NCBI GenBank assembly: GCA_024803745.1
Contig: JANJXV010000024.1
Span: 4,620,106-4,684,105 of the forward strand
Length of the DNA stretch: 64,000 bases
Direction: 5' to 3'
Source of the DNA: Megascapheus bottae
Taxonomy: Eukaryota > Chordata > Mammalia > Rodentia > Geomyidae
In this document: piece after piece, positions 53,601 to 61,612 of the stretch
Position numbering within the stretch: the stretch's first letter is position 1
Layout of the letters: every line of letters starts with the position of its first letter
The notes under the pieces: generated by a model
Seen by the model: only the letters and a program-made list of their open reading frames with translations
What the model was told of the DNA's origin: nothing
The model's database searches: none
Made by a program: the position numbers and the translations under genes

Positions 53601-54289
53601 AAATAGAACATTAATGAGTTTGTTCAATCTCCTTATTTCACAATATAATGACAACATGTTTCCAAAGTTGTAATAGCAAAGCACATTGCAGTGCTTACAG
53701 ATTTCATTAAACCAATGTTATACACAGTTAAGTGATTCTTGGAACAAAATAAACTATGTGTCACTGAAATATTTTCTTATTTGTGTTCTATAACCAAGGC
53801 TTTATGTTTATTGAGTAAAAGAGTCAAATAATTTACTTAAAAAATCTTTCAGCTGTTAGTTTTCAAAAAGTGGTTATATCTCAGCCATTCTGAAACTATT
53901 ACTTTTTAAATCTCTTTTTAAAAGTAAAAACCAAACCAAGTGGGGTTCTGGTGGTTTATGTCTATAATTGTAGCTACTCAGGAGACTAAAATCTGGGGAA
54001 AGTCTGTACAGTGATCCAGCAAAAAGCCAGAAGTGGAGCTGTGGCTGTGAGTTCAAGCCCAAGTATAAGCACAAAAACAAAACAAAAGAAAAAACTCAAC
54101 ATATCAAAAATCAAACTACAATTCCAACTGTTTTTCTATTTTCTAGAAATAAAAAGGAAAGTAAAAGTGTTTCTTACAGTATAACCATTTTCATCCTGGG
54201 CATTAACTTCTGCTCCATGAGCAACAAGGAGTGCAACAACTTGAGTGTGACCATCCCGAGAAGCATACATGATTGGTGTCATACGTCTC
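32197..54289 (-). CDS. ASZ1: ASZ1 (GASZ), 3' part: nine coding exons, last 328 codons
   Basis: ASZ1 is a germ-cell protein with ankyrin repeats, a SAM domain and a leucine zipper. It is anchored in the outer mitochondrial membrane and needed for intermitochondrial cement, piRNA biogenesis and transposon silencing. Nine exons with GT-AG borders join in one frame: 54289-54178, 53522-53388, 51969-51845, 51104-51029, 46175-46119, 43983-43874, 36058-35953, 35460-35347, 32349-32197. The order is ankyrin repeats ([19 protein letters not shown], then [20 protein letters not shown]), linker, SAM ([20 protein letters not shown] onward), a Leu heptad in the exon pair 35460-35347 / 32349-32197, and a C-terminal transmembrane anchor ending LTFQRK-stop. 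The full human protein is about 475 residues, so about 147 residues (probably exons 1-4) lie right of the window. No stop or frameshift is seen. Testis-specific promoter control cannot be assessed here. Confidence 0.97.
32685..32906 (-). mobile_element. B1-Geo SINE
   Basis: Reverse copy in the last ASZ1 intron (CTTTTCAGCTCAAGTCTAC; CCTGACTAGCTAGGATTAC). Confidence 0.87.
33907..34071 (-). mobile_element. IDL-Geo SINE, 5' truncated, with target-site duplication
   Basis: Ends abruptly inside the IDL head at CATGCTAGGCAAGCA and is flanked by TCAAAGTTAATTCTT (33892-33906 / 34072-34086). The truncation therefore happened during insertion, as in LINE-driven retroposition. Geo sequence matches the young subfamily. 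Confidence 0.92.
35347..35460 (-). CDS. ASZ1: ASZ1 exon (probably exon 12), leucine zipper
   Basis: 114 bp, 38 codons, [19 protein letters not shown] through CKLKDLIQK. Leu residues at seven-residue spacing (EEL, ENL, CKL, then KL at the next exon's first codon) form the zipper that gives the protein part of its name. Donor GTATGT. Confidence 0.97.
35953..36058 (-). CDS. ASZ1: ASZ1 exon (probably exon 11)
   Basis: 106 bp: one base completing Ser and 35 codons, [19 protein letters not shown] through ELPVNSHK. Predicted helical; conserved in ASZ1. Acceptor TCTTTAG, donor GTATTC. Confidence 0.96.
36654..36835 (-). mobile_element. IDL-Geo SINE
   Basis: Reverse copy with a partly deleted Geo (CTGGGGCTTCAACTGTCC). 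Adjacent to a B1-Geo copy; TAACTTTTT occurs outside the pair on both sides. Confidence 0.82.
36836..37070 (-). mobile_element. B1-Geo SINE
   Basis: Diverged reverse copy (CTTCTGCGCAAGGCTAAATG; CAGCCTGAGTAGCTAACATT). Confidence 0.8.
37240..37285. repeat. (TATG)n microsatellite
   Basis: About ten perfect tetramers; no SINE adjoins it. Confidence 0.95.
37991..38202. repeat. CTCCCTTTTTCCTTTT-type pyrimidine repeat
   Basis: About 210 bp, near-pure C/T, higher-order unit of about 16-18 bp (CTCCCTTTTTCCTTTT), grown at the tail of a reverse IDL-Geo. Confidence 0.95.
38203..38355 (-). mobile_element. IDL-Geo SINE with tail expanded to a pyrimidine repeat
   Basis: Partial Geo plus complete IDL in reverse. 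CAGCAAGAATATTCT (37976-37990) and CAGCCAGAATATTTT (38356-38370) flank SINE plus the 37991-38202 pyrimidine tract, so the tract sits in the tail position. Confidence 0.85.
38640..38848 (-). mobile_element. B1-Geo SINE, 5' truncated
   Basis: T tract, GTGGGTCATGGGGCTTGAAC, ends after CTAAGTAGCTAGGATT. Confidence 0.86.
39077..39118. repeat. (TA)n/(CA)n tract
   Basis: TATATATATATATATA followed by ACACACACA and again TATATATATA. Confidence 0.9.
39772..39930 (-). mobile_element. IDL-Geo SINE, partial
   Basis: Reverse copy; the linker TCTGGCTTTT is duplicated (two tandem CTGGCTTTTTT units) and the IDL end is shortened. Confidence 0.8.
40080..40222 (+). mobile_element. B1-Geo SINE, 5' truncated
   Basis: Starts in the B1 end (GGGAAAGTCCACGAGACTC), continues through Geo. 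The tail has become the (AAAG)n(GGAA)n tract at 40223-40386. Confidence 0.82.
40223..40458. repeat. (AAAG)n(GGAA)n(GA)n purine tract
   Basis: About 235 bp almost purely A/G following the tail of a plus-strand B1-Geo; AAAG units, then GGAA units, then GA-rich. Confidence 0.97.
40530..40965 (+). mobile_element. Old L1 3' end fragment
   Basis: Decayed L1 3' landmarks: AACAAATGTTGGTGAAAATA, AACCTAACAATACCATTCCTGGGC, TCACATAGCCAAGTTATGG. No open frame. Confidence 0.7.
41059..41292 (+). mobile_element. B1-Geo SINE
   Basis: First of two consecutive plus-strand copies; CTCATGCCTGTAATCTTAG, linker CTCCAATTAACCACC, Geo, A tail. Confidence 0.88.
41307..41525 (+). mobile_element. B1-Geo SINE
   Basis: Second consecutive copy; the Geo end AGTTTAAGCCC runs straight into a C/T-, TCTG- and AC-rich tract. 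Confidence 0.87.
41526..41695. repeat. Compound (TCCC)n(TCTG)n(TC)n(AC)n repeat
   Basis: Four simple-repeat types in succession at the tail of a plus-strand B1-Geo. Confidence 0.93.
41700..42095 (+). mobile_element. L1 3' UTR-like fragment
   Basis: Resembles the L1 3' UTRs at 50310-50660 and 62835-63215 in layout (G-rich run, ACATG.ATCAAAATAGAAC, AATAAAATT). Class assigned by similarity only. Confidence 0.5.
42100..42535 (+). mobile_element. Old L1 (L1M-type) 3' end
   Basis: Contains landmark phrases CAACTTTGATGAATCTAG, CACTAAGTGAAATAAGTC and CTGTATGATTCCATTTATAT typical of ancient L1 3' ends. Confidence 0.65.
42642..42862 (-). mobile_element. B1-Geo SINE, old
   Basis: Strongly diverged (GCTACCACTTGAGCCACATC; AACTGGAGATAAGAATG). 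Confidence 0.7.
42903..43087 (+). mobile_element. IDL-Geo SINE
   Basis: GGCTGGGAGTCTGGCCTAG start, box B GGGTTCAATTAC, Geo complete; runs directly into the next SINE. Confidence 0.87.
43090..43375 (+). mobile_element. B1-Geo SINE with partially duplicated Geo
   Basis: After the B1 part, the Geo block GGTAGGG..G...CCTTGA....GAAG..TCAAGGACA..GCCCAGGCC occurs twice (about 43235-43292 and 43293-43350). The second copy carries the Geo end. Same structure as 50027-50296. Confidence 0.8.
43874..43983 (-). CDS. ASZ1: ASZ1 exon (probably exon 10), SAM domain end
   Basis: 110 bp: 36 codons plus two bases. [18 protein letters not shown] completes the SAM domain (GI....QQKIL.AL..L), followed by an acidic stretch [12 protein letters not shown]. 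Acceptor CCTCAG, donor GTAAAG. Confidence 0.97.
44354..44596 (-). mobile_element. B1-Geo SINE
   Basis: Reverse copy; flanking AATTTTACTTTTATTTT / GAATTTTATTTTT suggests a target-site duplication. Confidence 0.85.
44634..44838 (-). mobile_element. B1-Geo SINE carrying an IDL-type Geo
   Basis: The Geo monomer has the IDL-Geo variant (GCCAGTCCTAGGGCTTGAAT, CTTTCTAAAGGCTAGAGC). Its left monomer is B1 (AAGTATGGATAAGAG ... CTCAGTAGCTAGGAC). A cross-family chimera. Confidence 0.75.
44971..45001. repeat. (TA)n/(GT)n tract
   Basis: Short palindromic-looking ATATATATAGATGTGTGTG then TATATATATA. Confidence 0.85.
45238..45429 (+). mobile_element. IDL-Geo SINE
   Basis: TAGTTTAGTGGTAGGGTGC box A, GGTTCAATTCC box B, Geo with an inserted GGAG; A-rich tail. 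Confidence 0.86.
45484..45897 (+). mobile_element. B1-Geo SINE split by a nested IDL-Geo
   Basis: The B1 start (GTCAGGCACAGTGGCTCAC) is interrupted after 45515 and resumes at 45704. The Geo end is CAGAGTTTAAGTCCCATGATC. Confidence 0.87.
45516..45703 (-). mobile_element. IDL-Geo SINE nested in B1-Geo, young subfamily
   Basis: The host sequence CACATCTGTAATTCTA (45500-45515) recurs as CACATCTGTAATCCTA (45704-45719), a clean target-site duplication. It carries CACTTTAACCACTAGG. Confidence 0.93.
45898..46045 (+). mobile_element. L1 3' terminus
   Basis: GGAGGGAAATGGGGACCAAG and the TTATTACAATAAAAAATAT end match (reversed) the 3' UTRs at 16690 and 20762. An A-rich tail follows. Confidence 0.8.
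46119..46175 (-). CDS. ASZ1: ASZ1 exon (probably exon 9), SAM domain middle
   Basis: 57 bp micro-sized exon, 19 codons: [19 protein letters not shown], the SAM-typical DI.L.HLL.M...F motif. Acceptor CTACAG, donor GTTAGT. Both phases are 0. Confidence 0.96.
46369..46580 (+). mobile_element. IDL-Geo SINE, young subfamily, with target-site duplication
   Basis: Plus-strand copy showing GCCTAGTGGTTAAAGTG. AAGAATAAGCATATCT at 46353-46368 and 46581-46596 is a perfect 16-base duplication. Confidence 0.94.
48861..49047 (+). mobile_element. IDL-Geo SINE inside L1
   Basis: GAAGCCTATTGGTGGAGTGC box A region; Geo end CCCAGGACTGGC. AAGAATGGTTGCT / AAGAATGGTCACT flanks suggest a target-site duplication. 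Confidence 0.85.
49425..49642 (-). mobile_element. IDL-Geo SINE inside L1, young subfamily, with target-site duplication
   Basis: CACAAAGGAATTCTTT occurs at 49409-49424 and 49643-49658. The copy carries CACTTTAACCACTAGG and looks nearly undecayed. Confidence 0.94.
50027..50296 (-). mobile_element. B1-Geo SINE with partially duplicated Geo, inside L1 3' UTR
   Basis: GAGCTCTTCAGCTCAAGG occurs twice, once in each Geo block. GTGGTTCTTTT flanks at 50016-50026 and 50297-50307. Confidence 0.88.
50675..50805 (+). mobile_element. B1 monomer without Geo
   Basis: GCCAGGCATGGTAGCTCATG through CCAATTAACCTCTAGAAAAC, then unrelated sequence; 3' truncated B1-Geo or an independent monomer. Confidence 0.8.
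51029..51104 (-). CDS. ASZ1: ASZ1 exon (probably exon 8), SAM domain start
   Basis: 76 bp: one base completing Ser, then 25 codons. [19 protein letters not shown] is the first helical part of the SAM domain (..FL..LGLEHM..LL). Donor GTAAGA. Confidence 0.97.
51105..53387 (-). other. ASZ1 introns around probable exon 7
   Basis: Two introns (51105-51844 and 51970-53387) of AT-rich, apparently unique DNA. I see no SINE, L1 or simple repeat in them, a striking repeat gap compared with neighbours. Confidence 0.75.
51845..51969 (-). CDS. ASZ1: ASZ1 exon (probably exon 7), inter-domain linker
   Basis: 125 bp: 41 codons plus two bases of a Ser codon. The peptide [19 protein letters not shown] followed by an acidic, Lys-rich stretch ([11 protein letters not shown]) links the ankyrin and SAM domains. 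Acceptor TTTTCAG, donor GTAACA. Confidence 0.96.
53388..53522 (-). CDS. ASZ1: ASZ1 exon (probably exon 6), ankyrin repeat
   Basis: 135 bp, 45 codons in phase 0 on both sides. It begins [20 protein letters not shown] and ends IAKRNKHLE. The ankyrin consensus ([11 protein letters not shown].. split across the intron) is clear. Acceptor CTCACAG, donor GTATTG. Confidence 0.97.
53938..54082 (+). mobile_element. B1-Geo SINE with internal deletion
   Basis: B1 start and GCCAGAAGTGGAGCTGTGGC joined to the Geo end GTGAGTTCAAGCCC. Only about 95 bp upstream of the probable exon 5 donor. Confidence 0.78.
54178..54289 (-). CDS. ASZ1: ASZ1 exon (probably exon 5), ankyrin repeat
   Basis: 112 bp: one base completing a codon, then 37 codons, [18 protein letters not shown] through AQDENGYT, before donor GTAAGA. 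It carries a classic ankyrin TPIMYA..DGH..VV..LL pattern. By memory of the human protein (CRRLMTP), Leu before Met is replaced by Arg. Confidence 0.96.
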
Positions 54290-54786
54290 CTGTGAAAAGA
54301 AATACTTTGTTAATGCTACCATTAGCAATTGTTCAATTTCATGACCTTAACCATTCACAAAAATAAGAAGTAAAAGCTTTCAGTAAAGTAGGTAAATTAA
54401 AAATCCAATCTTCCTGCAAATAAGTGTAAATTTACTGAATGCTTACACAGCACCCTCTAGTGAAGAAACAAAAAAATCACTAAGTCACTAACGTAAGCTT
54501 GTTTAATTTACATGTTTACCTAAAAGTTATCACCATCTCTACACTGCAATATAATAATGAGTGGCAATAGTAAGATTCCTGATTCACTGGCTTTCTCTTT
54601 GCATCATAGTCAGCACTCTGTCAATTTGACCTTCTCTCCACTATTTAAGTCTACTTCATCTCCTTCCTTGTCAAGTGTGTTCTCATCACTTTATACATGG
54701 CTTACTGCTTATTTGTGGGCTTTCCTCCACGTTTGTTTAGTACTTTCAAGATTATAAATTTGAAGATTATACCTGTAAAAATCACT

Positions 54787-55022
54787 TTTTTGGGGGGGCA
54801 ATCATGGGGCTTGAACTCTGGGCCTGGGCACTATCCCTGAGTTCTTCAGCTGAGGCTAGTATTCTTCCACTTTGAGACACAGCGCCACTTCTGGTTTTTT
54901 GGTGGTCAAATGAAGATAACAGTCTCAAGGACTTAAGTGCCCCGGCTGACTTTGAACCATGATCCTCAGATCTCAGCCTCCTGCGTAGTTTAGGATTACA
55001 GGCATGAGCCACCAACGCCAGG
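54787..55022 (-). mobile_element. B1-Geo SINE
   Basis: Complete reverse copy with CAATCATGGGGCTTGAACTC and GCATGAGCCACCAACGCC. Confidence 0.88.
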
Positions 55023-55642
55023 ATAAAAATCACTATTATCTTAACACCTGTAAATCTACTCCAACCTAACAATAGTCCTAAATCTCTAGGTCAAGAATAC
55101 AAGTTTTCACTCTCTGGGGTATCCTGTCTTCAGAGCATAGTCTGGCTGAAATAGCTTTTCATTTTTTACTCCAAAAGGCTTACTCCTAAGATACCTCTAA
55201 GGACTGATTTTAGAAAACATCAAAACATACTTCCATATCCTTTGAGGTACCACGAAATCTTAGGATAGGAATTCTTCTCACCTTGCTATCATTACAAAGT
55301 ATATATATGTATAGTTTTCCAATTCAGCTCTAAGTTCCTTAAGTATAATAACCATTATCTATCTCTCCAATACCTAATCCCCATAGCAATTACTATAATG
55401 GACTGTTTGTAATTTAAGTTTATAAATTTTAGTAAGGTATTCTTTCATTATATAAACATAGATGGTATTAATAATAGCATTACTGAATGCATCTCTATTC
55501 TTACTCAGTTTATACATATTAGATGTGCCAGGAGATATGTTAATTTCTTGCTATAATAGATCTCTTTCTGAAATTTGATTAAATTTTGGTTTGTGTATAT
55601 ACTAGCCATAAGATCTAGTATATAGAGATTTATGCTTGTTAC

Positions 55643-55667
55643 ACTGTGTGTGTGTGTGTGCATGCGC

Positions 55668-55710
<43 letters not shown>
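55643..55710. repeat. (GT)n microsatellite
   Basis: GT units with a CATGCGCGCG interruption, at the tail end of the old reverse B1-Geo. Confidence 0.95.
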
Positions 55711-55713
<3 letters not shown>

Positions 55714-55946
55714 CCAAGTCCTAGGTCTTGAAGTTAGAGTCTATTTGCTATCCTTGAGCTTTTGTGTTCAAGGTAAGTACTCTACCACTTCAGCCATCCA
55801 TCAGTCTACTTCCAGCTTTTCTGGTAGTAAATTGCATATAGGAGTGTCACAAGCTTTCCTGCTTAGGCTAGCTTCAAATTGCAATCCTCACATCTCAGCC
55901 TCCTGAATAGGTAGGATTATAGGCATAAGACACCAGTGTCTAGCTT
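55711..55946 (-). mobile_element. B1-Geo SINE, old, with GT tail
   Basis: Diverged reverse copy; the GT tract at 55643-55710 lies at its tail end. Confidence 0.78.
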
Positions 55947-56189
55947 GTTATATTTTTAAAAACTGATTTTGCCTTTTATTATACATTTTTCCTTTATTCT
56001 GTTTATCTAATATCAGTAATGTTTAAACTGATGCTATTTACACTATCAGCTTAAGGTTTCAGAGGTGTTGGCTTGGAAACTGTAGCAGGACTGAGTGATG
56101 GATGCTTGCGATTGTCTGTGGAGTCAAATAGCAGAGGTACTGGTATGGGGGACTTTTGTATCTTCCTGTACAAGTGTGTACTCATAACA

Positions 56190-57000
56190 TGGTTTTATCC
56201 CAGGGATGCAAGAACAGGTCAACATACAAATCAATAAATGTAACACATAAATAGGATTAAGAACAAAACCACATGATCATCTCAATTGATGCAGAAAGGG
56301 CCTTTGATAATATGCAACATCCTTTCATGGTAACAGCTTGGGAGAAACTAGGAATCAATAAACCAAATTGAACTTAGTAAGACTATATATGACATATCTT
56401 TGGGCAAGTTCATTTTAAATGGGCATAAACTGAAATCATTTTCCCTAAATTCAGGAAGCAGATAAGGATGTCCACTTTCCCCATGATACATATTTAATGT
56501 GTATAAGACTTCCTATTCAAAGCAATAAATCAAGAGAAAGAAAAGTGATTCTGAAAAACAAGGAAAAACTTAAATCTTACAGAAAAGGAAGAAAAAGTCC
56601 AATTGTGTATATTTGGAAATGTGGTCTTAAACTAAGAATGGGAATAAAATATTTGCTACCTATTCAATTTAAAATCTTTTATCCTTTAATAGGAAGACCT
56701 CAGAAATCTGGCGTAAGAACAAATAGCTAAATTAAACAGGCAAATGAACTGAACAGTTCTCAAAGAGAAAATACAAATGGTTCATAAATACATGAAGTGC
56801 TCAATATCATTAAACATAAAGGAAATGCAAATCAACACTACAATGATTCCATCAGCCTAGTCAGAATAAAAATCTTCAAATTAAAAAACATCAATAAATA
56901 CTGGTGAGGATGGATGGGGAAAGAAATGGAAAACTTGGATTCGAAAACAAGCTCCAACTATGTGTTACCTAAACAAACACATGACAAATATAGGTCTAGA
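56190..57000 (+). mobile_element. L1 ORF2 fragment
   Basis: GGTTTTATCCCAGGGATGCA and ATTGATGCAGAAAGGGCCTT are the canonical L1 RT-region phrases; later AAAGGAAATGCAAATCAACAC. An internal deletion joins RT to 3' sequence. No intact frame. Confidence 0.85.
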
Positions 57001-57124
57001 GTGAGAGGAATAGAAAAAGATCTTTTAAGCAAATGGAGTCTTAAAGCAGAGTCATATAAGAAGCTACATGTATCCAATTCTCAGTTAAGTTTTCCTACTT
57101 TATGTTGCTATAGTCATTTGTTTC

Positions 57125-57317
57125 TTTTTGGCAGTACTAAGGTTTAAATACAGGACTTCAGACCTCACTAGGCTGGCACACTACTGTGTAAGCCATGTTT
57201 CTATCCCTGCTTACTGTTAATTACTTTGGAAATGAGACTCTGGTGAAAATTTCCGCCTGCTGGCCTCAAATGGAAATCCTCCAGATCTCAGCTTCCTGAT
57301 CCCACAATACCTGGCTT
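57125..57317 (-). mobile_element. Old B1 plus ID dimer (B1-dID-like)
   Basis: On the minus strand a B1-like monomer (ATCTCAGCTTCCTG reversed) is followed by an ID-like unit (GGTTTAAATACAGGAC reversed). This is the arrangement of B1-dID, a SINE known in several rodent families. Confidence 0.5.
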
Positions 57318-58908
57318 GGAGAGACACTGTCTACTACCACTTGCCTTACGCTGCTGTCCACTAAAGCTTGGTAATCTGCTCTATAGTTTGGTAACTGTCA
57401 AATTCTTGCAGCATGGATTTAATTCTTCCATTTTCTATGTCCAAGTGATTAAAATATATTAAGTACCTTAACAAAAACCAGTTGCATTTACTAGTGATAT
57501 TAAGCATGCTTTTCTTTCTTTATGTAATTACACATGTACTTAAAATGCCTTTTATTAGTCTTACTTTCTGGCTATTTCGTTTCAACAAAACATCCACTAG
57601 AGGGCATACAAAGAAAAGAAGAAATAAAACACTCAACCTGAAAGGAAAAAAAAAATGTTTCAAAATAATGTGTTTCTCTGTACTAATAGAATTGCCTTTG
57701 TATACGTATTTTATGTATATTTATTTATTTTACACTCAAGTTTTTGTTGTATACAACAATCATGTTACAGCCAGGAAAAATTTTAAAGCAAGTATGATGA
57801 AGGTATTGGCAACAATAAAATACTAAGAATTGGAATTCTAACCTCCAGCGCAGGAGAGTAACTTTACTACATCACCACCGAGAAAAGCTAATCAAATATA
57901 AATGCATTCAAAGGTTGGTATGGCTTATATATGGCTTTTGTGTCCACAAACTTGTCTAATGTTAGAAATGTAGGGTGTACAAGGACAGAACTTTTAGAGG
58001 GGTTATAGTTACATAAGCCAGTTACTGAGTAGATTTCCCTCATTTCCTCATTTTCTTCCAGTTTTTTTCCCCTCTCTCCTCCTCTCCCCACCTCAAGGTT
58101 GACTTCTATTAATTCTTATGAGAACTGTTAAGTTTGAGCTGGGTGCACTTAGTCTTGCTTCCGGTTTTGAGATGTGATTACTCATACATTGCCATGTGCC
58201 ATTAACTGTAGCCCTCATTAGAAAAAAAACTGATAAAGAGGTGCCATAAGATTTAAACCTTCAAAACTAAGAGTTACAGAAACCTTTTTTCCCGTTATGT
58301 ACTCTGCTTCATATATTTTGTTACAATGACAAAACATAAAGAAAAGCCAAGTTTGGGAGACCATGATACGCTAAGACTCGGTAAAAAAAGAAGCATTTGT
58401 TGAATTAAATCCTACATTTTGGTGATTTTATTTTTCCTGATAATAGCTGCCAATTCCTAGGGAGTATAAGAAGAAGGTGGTACTAATAGGTATTCTTGCA
58501 ATTCTAGAAACTGTAAGTTGGGAGTTCAGGGCTGCCACAGCACAACCTTCAAATATTATGAGTCTGGAAGAAGGAGAATAAAAGTGACCCTGCAGAGAAA
58601 TGATCTTCTATGCCTTTGGTCTTTGACGTTTCAAAACATCACACAAATGTATATTGAGGGAGTTGGCTACAAAGCTAAAACCAACTATAAAGAGGATCTT
58701 CAGATTTTCGTAAGACTAAGTTAATATAAAACTGGCATTTGTGACCAGGCAATGAAAGAATGACTCAGGTAAACCGTCCCAGTTTAAGATAAGCCCATTA
58801 AAGGAACACAAGGAAAACCAACTAATCCTAAAGCCCAGCCTTGTTCCATCTCAGTATCTGACTAGATATTATTCTATCAGCTGAAATTAAGTATTTTGTG
58901 GAAGCAAA

Positions 58909-58989
58909 CAGGCTGGCTTTGAACCTTGATTTTCAGATCTTAGCCTCCTGAGTAGCTAGGATTACAGGCATGAGAACTGTGCCTGGCAT
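58909..58989 (-). mobile_element. B1 monomer fragment
   Basis: GGCTGGCTTTGAACCTTGAT and CCTCCTGAGTAGCTAGGATT in reverse; only 80 bp. Confidence 0.8.
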
Positions 58990-59462
58990 TTCCCTTAACT
59001 TTTGACAGTGAAATTTTTTATAAAATTTTATGTAAAAGCATACTTAGAATAATGCACAAAATGATAATGAGAGTGCTTCATATTGTGGTATATGATATTA
59101 GTATTCTCACTGAAAACGTACAATTGTCACTATAGAGCTGAGAACAATGCACTAATTTATAAACTACTCATACAGTATATTGCTCATGTCACATGCATAA
59201 TGAATATATAGTATATATTATATGCTATATCCAACAGTATATACTATACAATACTCCTATAATAGTTCCCTAAATTTGTTAGTACTTTAGGTAGTTAATT
59301 TTATTGGGATGAAAAAAAGTCCTATATTTTGAAAGCCATCAGTTCAGTAATTTAGGACAATATATGGCATCGTATGTTTAGAACATCATATGTTATATGA
59401 TATATGGAAGGTTTTCTTCCGTAAGATTTGAGAAAAATCATATTAAAACTGAAAATTGTATA

Positions 59463-59668
59463 TGAATGGCTCATAACTGTTATCCTAGCTACTTAGAAAG
59501 CTGAGATCTGAGGACCATGGTTCAAAGCTAGCTCCATGAGAGTCATCAAAAAAGCCCAAAATGGATCTGTGGCACAAGTGGAAGAATGCTAGCCTTGATA
59601 GCAAAAGCTAAGGTAAAGCACCCAGTTTCTGAATTTATGCTGCAGGACCAGCACAAAAGAAAAACAAA
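59463..59668 (+). mobile_element. B1-Geo SINE, diverged
   Basis: TATCCTAGCTACTTAGAAAG, then Geo (GTGGCACAAGTGGAAGAATG), with deletions. Confidence 0.77.
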
Positions 59669-60171
59669 AAAACTATGAGTTTTAAGTTCAAAGTTAGAAT
59701 TTAAAAAACAAAAATAGACAAAAAGAAAGTAAACCACTAGATGAACTATTATCAAAACAGAATTATGTAAGTATAATCTAATTAGTATATATAACATATT
59801 ATGATGATCAAGAACACTTACCAGCTTACCAAAAGTAAGTCTATTTGATGGATAACTAAGTTGAAGTTAAATACAGTAATTCTATACTATGTGTCAGATA
59901 ATAATAATCTGAATCCAAATTTGAAAGTTATGTATACACATACATATATGTACATATGTTTGTATATTATATGAATGACCTTGATTTCTGGACGTGTATT
60001 TTGTACGAGTAGTGTTAAAAAAAAGCTTTTCATTAACTAGCTTTCTCATCTCTCTCCTGTTCATTTTGTGCTTTCCAAAGGACCAGGTAGATTTCAAGGT
60101 ATATAAATGGCATTATTTATGCTATGCATTAAGTATGAAAAGCAAAATTGTCACTAACATACATAACATAC

Positions 60172-60395
60172 AAAAGCCAGATGTTGATGGTTTATACCTA
60201 CAATCCTCAGGAAGCTGAGGTCAAAGGATCTAGGTTCAAAGTCATCGAGGGTGGACTGATCCATGAGACACTAGTCTCCAATTAAACAGGAAAAAAGTAT
60301 TAGAACTAGAGGTGTGGCTCAAGTGTATATTACCAACTGTGATTGAAATTCCAAGAGTAGAAGGCCCTAAGTTTGAGCCCTAGTACCAGAGCATA
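60172..60395 (+). mobile_element. B1-Geo SINE, old
   Basis: GCCAGATGTTGATGGTTTAT, CTCAGGAAGCTGAGG, and Geo end AGTTTGAGCCCTAGTACC. Confidence 0.7.
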
Positions 60396-60489
60396 TAACA
60401 ACCTCTTGCCTCAAATCTCAAATTCAACTTGTTAACAAAGATAAAATCAGTTTATATATAAGAAAAAGAAAGATTAATAAGATATGATA

Positions 60490-60590
60490 AGTTGCAAGTT
60501 GCGCTGTTCCTCAAAGTTGTAGAGCACTAGCCTTGAGCTGAAGAGCTCAGGGACAGTGCCCAGGCCCAACCAAATAAAAAAAAAAGAAAA
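60490..60590 (+). mobile_element. Geo monomer alone
   Basis: GAGCACTAGCCTTGAGCTGAAG through CAGTGCCCAGGCCC, then an A-rich tail. Confidence 0.75.
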
Positions 60591-60671
60591 AGATGACAAC
60601 CAATATATAATAATAAAAATACATATTAAACTTAATTATAAAAAGAAAAATAATGAATGTGTTATATGAAT

Positions 60672-60745
60672 GGACTAGGCATGTAGCTCAGAGGTAAAGC
60701 ACTTGCCTAGATCCAAGATTTGATCCCTAGCACTGAAAAACAATA
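60672..60745 (+). mobile_element. ID element, monomeric
   Basis: GTAGCTCAGAGGTAAAGCAC box A and GATTTGATCCCTAGCAC box B, then an A tail; a plain tRNA-derived ID SINE. Confidence 0.75.
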
Positions 60746-60893
60746 AAACAAAACTTAGTCAGTTTTAGCCATCAAACTGCTAAAAGCACCAAGCCTACCA
60801 AGATGTCAAAACTGTTTTTAAAATGGATGCTCCCTCCCATAATATACAGAATAAAGTGGAAAAACATGAATATGTATCAATTTTAATTATATA

Positions 60894-61041
60894 AGCTCTT
60901 TAAATCTACTTTTACAAGTATTTCTGTAGAACTAGTATGCACTAATAATATTATCATCTTCATTGTTAGTAGAAAACATTTCAGAGCCTTACTCTGTGGC
61001 TAAGCACACAAAAAATTCCTCCTTTTCTGTGATGTTTGTAT
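60894..61041 (+). repeat. Left arm of an inverted duplication
   Basis: Contains TACAAGTATTTCTGTAGAAC, TTATCATCTTCATTGTTAG and CATTTCAGAGCCTTACTCTG. The reverse complement of all of these appears in order at 62000-62131, about 90-95% alike by eye. Confidence 0.9.
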
Positions 61042-61144
61042 CTCCATGTTATAAAAATGCAACAAAAAGTATCTCAAAGTTACTGAGCCAGTGAGTGATA
61101 AAGGCGGAAATCAGAGGTTGGCAACCTGGCTCATGAGACAGTAT

Positions 61145-61245
61145 CCTTTTTTTTTTATTTTTTATTTTTTTGGTACTGGGTCATGAATCCAGAGCATTGC
61201 ACCTGCTAGTAATACTTTGCCACTGAGCTATATCCCAGCACTGTT
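61145..61245 (-). mobile_element. ID element, monomeric
   Basis: Reverse ID: T-rich tail, GGTACTGGGTCATGAATCC, CTTTGCCACTGAGCTATATC. Confidence 0.7.
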
Positions 61246-61509
61246 ACCAACATTTAACAGAAAAATGTAAAAACTGTACATAACCTAAATGTTATCAATA
61301 CAGTTCAATCAATTATAGTGTATTAATTCTATGTAACTATTAAATAATGGTATACTCATTAAATACTGACAAATAATAGCCCAAGCTCATGTTTGAATTA
61401 TGTAAGTGTGTACCTGTGTTTATGTATGCTAAATGATATTTTATGATAAAATGTATTATTTATGTATTTAAGGAGACTAGAGAAAAATCACATGATAGGG
61501 AAATTTCTA

Positions 61510-61612
61510 GTAATATTTTTTTTTCTTTTTTCCTTTCTCAGTATTAAGGTTTGAACTCAATCTCATGTGGGCTAGGCAGGCAGTCTATCACTGAGTCATA
61601 CTTTTAGCTCTA
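61510..61612 (-). mobile_element. ID element, monomeric
   Basis: CAGTATTAAGGTTTGAACTC and CTATCACTGAGTCATAC in reverse; with 60672 and 61145 it makes an ID cluster inside the inverted-duplication area. Confidence 0.65.

Noticed and set aside
58518..58724. Plus-strand frame with IEGVGYKA, resembling a ribosomal L6 phrase
   Set aside because: The similarity covers only a few residues; the rest does not follow the family and no pseudogene hallmarks were seen.
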